Of a stretch of DNA of 64,000 nt, positions 61,640 through 64,000 are shown piece after piece (the first letter of the stretch is position 1; every line of letters starts with the position of its first letter). The DNA comes from Dastarcus helophoroides. Lineage: Eukaryota > Arthropoda > Insecta > Coleoptera > Bothrideridae. Made by a program: the position numbers and the translations under genes. The notes below the pieces were generated by a model that was given only the letters and a program-made list of their open reading frames with translations, did not search any database and was not told the origin of the DNA. The stretch lies in assembly GCA_028583605.1 (NCBI GenBank), contig CM053329.1, positions 33,256,992-33,320,991 of the forward strand, read 5' to 3'.

Positions 61640-61902
61640 ATTGAAATATACCATTTTACACACTCAAAAGTGAATAATGTTTTTGTAAAAAGTTGACGAA
61701 TTATTTGCAAAAACACTATCTGATGGCACGAGTTTGCATCTACTAATATTTGCAAATCTACCTCTTCAAGTGTAGTAAACACTTGATTTAATTTATCTAA
61801 AATATTTACTGATACACGCAAATCATTGCACGGGTCAAGTAAAGTGCTCTCCAGCACGTGGATATACTGAAAAGCTAATAAACCCAGTAAATGTTCTTCC
61901 AA
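61640..61902 (-). repeat. Module-shared intergenic repeat, copy 3
   Basis: Contains CACTATCTGATGGCACGAG and GGGTCAAGTAAAGTGCTCTC, shared with the copies near 6.1-6.4 and 30.7 kb. The minus strand is open from 61902 (ATG) to 61588, 104 codons, with ESTLLDPCNDLRVSVNIL and LEEVDLQILVDANSCHQIVF. The other copies keep pieces of this frame but have stops. No known domain recognised. Confidence 0.5.
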
Positions 61903-64000
61903 ATGTCCGACTTAATCCCAAAATTTCAAATTTAGTGTAAAATTCCACATTTTTCAAGGCTTTTGATTTAAACTCAAAATGTAGCAATTATCCTTGAAAT
62001 TTGAAAAATATAAGAATAAAATATGTTACTTTTTTAAAGGTTTCACCTTTGTCCAAAATTTGATCATTACTCTTTATGTGCGAATCGGTTAAATGGGAAA
62101 AAATTGCGCAGTTAAAGAATTAGCAAGCTGAAACATTCAATACCATCTTTATTTTTAAAATTATTTAAAAAAAGACAAATTTATTTACTTTATATTTTGC
62201 TGGCCTTAACATTTATGATAGAGTAAATCTGGTCCAATTTAATTAATAAGAACTTTTAATAGCCTTAAACATTTGGCAATCAGGTTTTTTATTATTTATT
62301 TCGTTTTGGAAAAACCATCATCAGCCTCATTTTTTTAAAGCACGATCCATACTTTTCTATAACAAATTTTAGAAACTATTTTTATTTTGAATATAACCCT
62401 TATAAAAAAATTGTATACGGACCTCTATTACCGAGAATCTAAAGTTTTAAAGATAATTGGTGTTTATTATAATGTATGTACAGTACAGCGCACTTCAATT
62501 AACTTTCCAAACTTAAACATAAACAAATAAATACAAAAGAAATAGCCTACATTACAATTTGAAATAATTTTGCGTTATACAGAATATTTCGTTTTTCTAC
62601 AATCAAAACCCAGTTTGGTTTTATATATGTAATGCTCCAATTATATTTTCATTTTAAATTTCTCCTGAAAATTCTACACATGTTTTATGCAACAAACGTG
62701 TATCCAAATTCCACTGTTTCTGAAATATTCTTAGTTAAAAGTCAATATTCATTTTCCATCACGCAACGACGACAGATTCATTTAGTTCCTTTAAAAATAC
62801 CTATTTTAATTTAGAGCAAGGAAGTCTTTTACTTTAATTTTATCACAGTCAACTAAAATACTATGAAAAACATTAAATGAAACTATAGAAGTTGCAGTGG
62901 AAACTGACGATCACATTATCAATTTAATTAACAGTATTTCGAAAACAGTTGAATTTAGATAGTATATGTATATGTATGTTACATAAAACCTGTGTAGAAT
63001 TTTCAGGACAATTGAAAATAAAAAAAATAATTGGGACATATTACATCCATAAATTCAAATTTGATTTTGATTGTGGAAGAGCGAAATGTATGTTGCTAAA
63101 TTATTTCAGATAAAAAAAAAATTAAGCGATTTCTAGAAGTTCTTTTAGCAATTTCTTTATCTATTAAAATTTGAAAGGTAATTGGGGGTGCGCATTTATA
63201 ACCAAGGCCCCGTATCTAGTTAAATTATTGATGAATAAATGAACAAACTTCCAATTTTTTAGCTGTTAGCAATGAAGCACTAATAAATTAATTAATTGAC
63301 AAATAGATAACGGAAATTCAAGCAAATCTGAAAACATTACTATTAAACTTTATTAATGATAAAAACGCAACAAAATTTAAAAATTTCCACAAGTTTTCGA
63401 TAAATATTTGCTAACACCGGACTAGGTTTCGCATTACTGCATCATCGGCGGTCATACCAGCAATTTGTTTAGCCGTTGTTATGATAACAAGTTCCATGGA
63501 TCAAAGACTCCGAATATTCCGTCTAATTAAAATGTCAAACTTAAAAACATTTTAAAAAAACATTCATAAAATAGACAGCTTGAAAAAGTTTCCGTCCTGT
63601 TATAAAATAAATAATATTTTCTGTCTGAATGTAAATCTCAAAATATTATTCATATTCATATTTAAGGAAAACTTCTGCTTCGAAATTAAGCTAAGAAACT
63701 TAATAAATAAACGTACAATTTTCTGGTACTTATTGAAATTATCAATAGGGCCAGTGCATGGTTTAAAATTAATGGGATCTTACATAGGTGTCTCAATCAT
63801 TATGTCATTTATTTTAAAAGAAGGTAGAGAAAAATAATAATGTTACGGGTGCGCAATTATTTTTTTTAAATGTTATTAATACTAGACAGTGACCAAAGTT
63901 TGGAGTTCGTTTCGGCTAGTTTCTACTCTGGTTTCGGTTTCGGCCAAAAACTCGTTAAAAGATCTGTCAAGACGAAACTGTAACTTTCTCCTAAATTTTA
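61903..64000. other. Gene-free AT-rich end of the window
   Basis: By analogy with E and F, a pseudoprotease gene might begin near 62.3-62.7 kb. I looked for a signal peptide followed by a GTCCxxTTGA-type second exon and found none. TGTTACGGG at 63841 resembles an LTR start but is too short to call. Confidence 0.45.

Noticed and set aside
62100..62900. Third pseudoprotease gene expected upstream of gene D
   Set aside because: No signal peptide exon, no LTS(A/S)KC or AP(F/L)GSP exon could be found to the end of the window.
63841..64000. Start of another LTR (TGTTACGGG)
   Set aside because: Only nine bases match the LTR start at 2091; the following sequence does not.

Overview
This is an AT-rich animal nuclear sequence, almost certainly from an insect. 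Genes are split by GT-AG introns at conserved phases. The mobile elements are mariner/Tc1, pogo-type, jockey/CR1-like and RTE-like LINEs, Penelope-like elements, hairpin MITEs, tRNA-like SINEs and solo LTRs. I cannot fix the order of insect. No rRNA, CRISPR or bacterial features are present, and I recognised no functional tRNA.

The host genes form one cluster of secreted chymotrypsin-fold proteins. Minus-strand genes are active-looking serine proteases: gene A (3073-5017, intact), gene B (19901-29248, decaying), an orphan last exon C (43088-43231) and gene D (51478-55841, intact). Plus-strand genes are serine-protease homologues that have lost catalytic residues: gene E (6916-12988, intact) and gene F (34564-40574, frameshifted). 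All complete copies share six exons with intron phases 1-0-2-0-0, so both classes descend from one ancestor. The layout A(-)/E(+), B(-)/F(+), D(-)/(no E-like gene seen) suggests that a divergent protease/pseudoprotease pair was duplicated as a unit. Related intergenic sequence near 6.1, 30.7 and 61.7 kb supports this. Upstream of A, B and D lie a GATA site, a TATA box and an initiator in fixed spacing. E and F also carry GATA plus TATA.

The rest is mostly transposon debris in introns and between genes. There are three pogo-superfamily elements with TA target duplications and related terminal repeats (13384-15133, 25600-28515, 44109-47090). A jockey/CR1-like LINE family has at least seven pieces, the longest at 58408-61175. 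Nested LINEs occupy 13.3-17.7 kb. Penelope-like pieces with inverted ends lie at 17.7-18.3 and 33.1-34.1 kb. There are a deleted mariner (110-1002), a Tc1/mariner-like copy (37917-38947), a solo LTR (2091-2711), a SINE-like composite with a 12-bp target duplication (20833-21410) and a 2.2-kb strand-asymmetric AT-rich block (22080-24300).

The proteases and pseudoproteases probably act together outside the cell, for example in gut lumen, venom or saliva. That role is inferred from signal peptides, linkage and shared promoter motifs; the sequence does not show it directly.
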